Of a DNA stretch of 6,784 nucleotides, positions 5,728 to 6,784 are shown piece after piece (the first letter of the stretch is position 1; every line of letters starts with the position of its first letter). Below the pieces are notes generated by a model. The model worked only from the letters and a program-made list of their open reading frames with translations. It was not told the DNA's origin and did not search any database. The position numbers were made by a program, and so were the translations under genes. The DNA comes from Bacteroidales bacterium H10. GTDB lineage: Bacteria; Bacteroidota; Bacteroidia; Bacteroidales; Muribaculaceae. The DNA lies in contig DAAV01000007.1 of the NCBI GenBank assembly GCA_001701295.1, forward strand, positions 1 to 6,784, written 5' to 3'.

Positions 5728-6784
5728 TTATTTTTTTCGGAAATAACGCACTGCATTGCGGAATATATTCTGAGACTTGTCCCCGGCAACATTCTTCATC
5801 AATCCTTCGCGATAACGCTCGGAATGCCCCATCTTGCCGAGTATGTGACCGTCGGGCGATATTATACCTTCTATAGCCCATGTCGAACCATTGGGATTTT
5901 CAGGAGAAAGCATTGTCGCATGTCCTGTGGCCGGATCTGCATACTGGAACGCAATCTGACCGTTCTTAAGCAGCGTCTCGCGCATTTTTTCATCTGCGAC
6001 AAATTTACCCTCGCCGTGAGACATTGCCACGGAATGAAGCTGTCCCACCTCGAAAGAATCCAGCCAGGGAGACGCTGTCGTGCCAACACGCGTCACCGCG
6101 ATCTGGGAGATATGGCGGTTGATGTCGTTGCGGAACAGAGTCGGAGAATCCGGTGTAAGCTCACCAATCTTGCCGAAAGGAAGAAGACCGGATTTGACAA
6201 GCGCCTGGAAACCGTTGCAGATACCGAGAATAAGACCGCCGCGTGCCATCAGACGCTCTACCGCAGCCCGGACTTCCTCATTGAGAAGCACGGTAACAAT
6301 AAATTTGCCCGAACCGTCAGGCTCGTCGGCTGCCGAGAATCCGCCGCTGATGGCAAGAATATTGCAGGCATCGATATTTTCTTCCATCTCGCGGCAGGAG
6401 TCGGATATATCCTGTGCTGAAAGATTACGGAATACACCTATGCGCACTTCAGCGCCTTCGTTGGCGAAAGCCGCCTGCATGTCATAGTCGCAGTTCGTGC
6501 CGGGGAAGACAGGGAGATACACCACCGGTGTCTCTATGGGCACACCCTCGTATGCCGGGCTTTTACGGTCGCATGAAGCATCGGGCGCGTCGCCTGTCGT
6601 CGGAGCCGTATCCGGATAGACGGAGTTGAATCTCTCACGTACCTTAAGCGCCAGGTCATCAATCGGGAATTTATGATGTTCGATCATAACGACCGGCTCT
6701 TCTGTCGTGGAACCGATGAATTCCGCACCCGGGATATCTATGGGTTCCACAGCCTCCACTACGATCGAGCCGTAGGCGGCATCG
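5728..6784 (-). CDS. purL: Phosphoribosylformylglycinamidine synthase, C-terminal part (glutaminase domain)
   Basis: This is the 3' end of a large, single-chain PurL, which uses glutamine and ATP to turn FGAR into FGAM. The gene continues past the right edge; 351 residues are visible, starting DAAYGSIV. The first 55 or so finish the synthase part. A variable linker (about 58-80) follows, rich in Thr, Asp, Pro and Ala. Then comes a class-I glutamine amidotransferase domain: VVYLPVFPGTNCDYD (87-101), ISGGFSAADE (145-154), the nucleophile Cys189 in LGICNGFQALVKSGLLP (186-202), and the His320/Glu322 pair in KMGHSERY. It ends NAVRYFRKK at a TAA stop. The fusion of glutaminase to synthase marks the large PurL form (about 1,200-1,300 residues in the family). 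The short PurL form instead needs separate PurQ and PurS. A GTG at 6757-6759 is an internal codon, not a start. Confidence 0.96.
   Translation of the reverse strand, partial: DAAYGSIVVEAVEPIDIPGAEFIGSTTEEPVVMIEHHKFPIDDLALKVRERFNSVYPDTAPTTGDAPDASCDRKSPAYEGVPIETPVVYLPVFPGTNCDYDMQAAFANEGAEVRIGVFRNLSAQDISDSCREMEENIDACNILAISGGFSAADEPDGSGKFIVTVLLNEEVRAAVERLMARGGLILGICNGFQALVKSGLLPFGKIGELTPDSPTLFRNDINRHISQIAVTRVGTTASPWLDSFEVGQLHSVAMSHGEGKFVADEKMRETLLKNGQIAFQYADPATGHATMLSPENPNGSTWAIEGIISPDGHILGKMGHSERYREGLMKNVAGDKSQNIFRNAVRYFRKK

Noticed and set aside
6757..6759. GTG as a possible start of a separate glutaminase (PurQ-like) gene
   Set aside because: The frame is open to the window edge and the sequence upstream of the glutaminase domain continues the large-PurL synthase part, so this is an internal Val codon of a fused PurL.

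Overview
The window holds a de novo purine-biosynthesis gene cluster, all on the minus strand. In transcription order (right to left) it reads purL (3' part only) - purC - purM - purH - purD - folD, then a rho-independent terminator, then the first 35 codons of a probable nagA (N-acetylglucosamine-6-phosphate deacetylase). I see no plus-strand gene, RNA gene, CRISPR array or mobile element. The long plus-strand open frames lie antisense to recognisable genes.

The organism is probably a member of the Bacteroidota (Bacteroidales, perhaps Rikenellaceae- or Muribaculaceae-like). The reasons are the lack of a well-placed Shine-Dalgarno sequence before any of the six visible starts, the A/T-rich spacers, and the N-terminal sequence of PurD, which I recall from gut Bacteroidales. 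This assignment is inference. PurC and PurM are the short forms also common in Firmicutes.

Layout: 5728-6784 is the C-terminal part of a large PurL with its glutaminase domain. 4983-5696 is PurC, 3945-4970 PurM, 2361-3890 PurH, 1012-2265 PurD and 150-1001 FolD. Spacers are 31 bases (purL-purC), 12 (purC-purM), 54 (purM-purH), 95 (purH-purD, carrying a perfect 17-bp inverted repeat) and 10 (purD-folD). No gene-free stretch exceeds 100 bases.

How the genes work together: PurD makes GAR, PurL converts FGAR to FGAM, PurM closes the ring to AIR, PurC makes SAICAR, and PurH performs the last two steps to IMP. FolD supplies 10-formyl-tetrahydrofolate, the one-carbon donor PurH uses. PurF, PurN (or PurT), PurE and PurB are not in the window. 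The start of the operon and its main promoter lie beyond the right edge.

The most notable observation is a change of base and codon use inside purD, at about 1380-1445, over the conserved ATP-grasp motif. The N-terminal two thirds of purD resemble purH-purL (third-position GC about 54%, leucine mostly CTT). The C-terminal third resembles folD and nagA (third-position GC about 79%, leucine mostly CTG/TTG). This fits either a homologous-recombination junction or a metagenome assembly chimera. Apart from this, the window is ordinary housekeeping sequence and I see no undescribed system.
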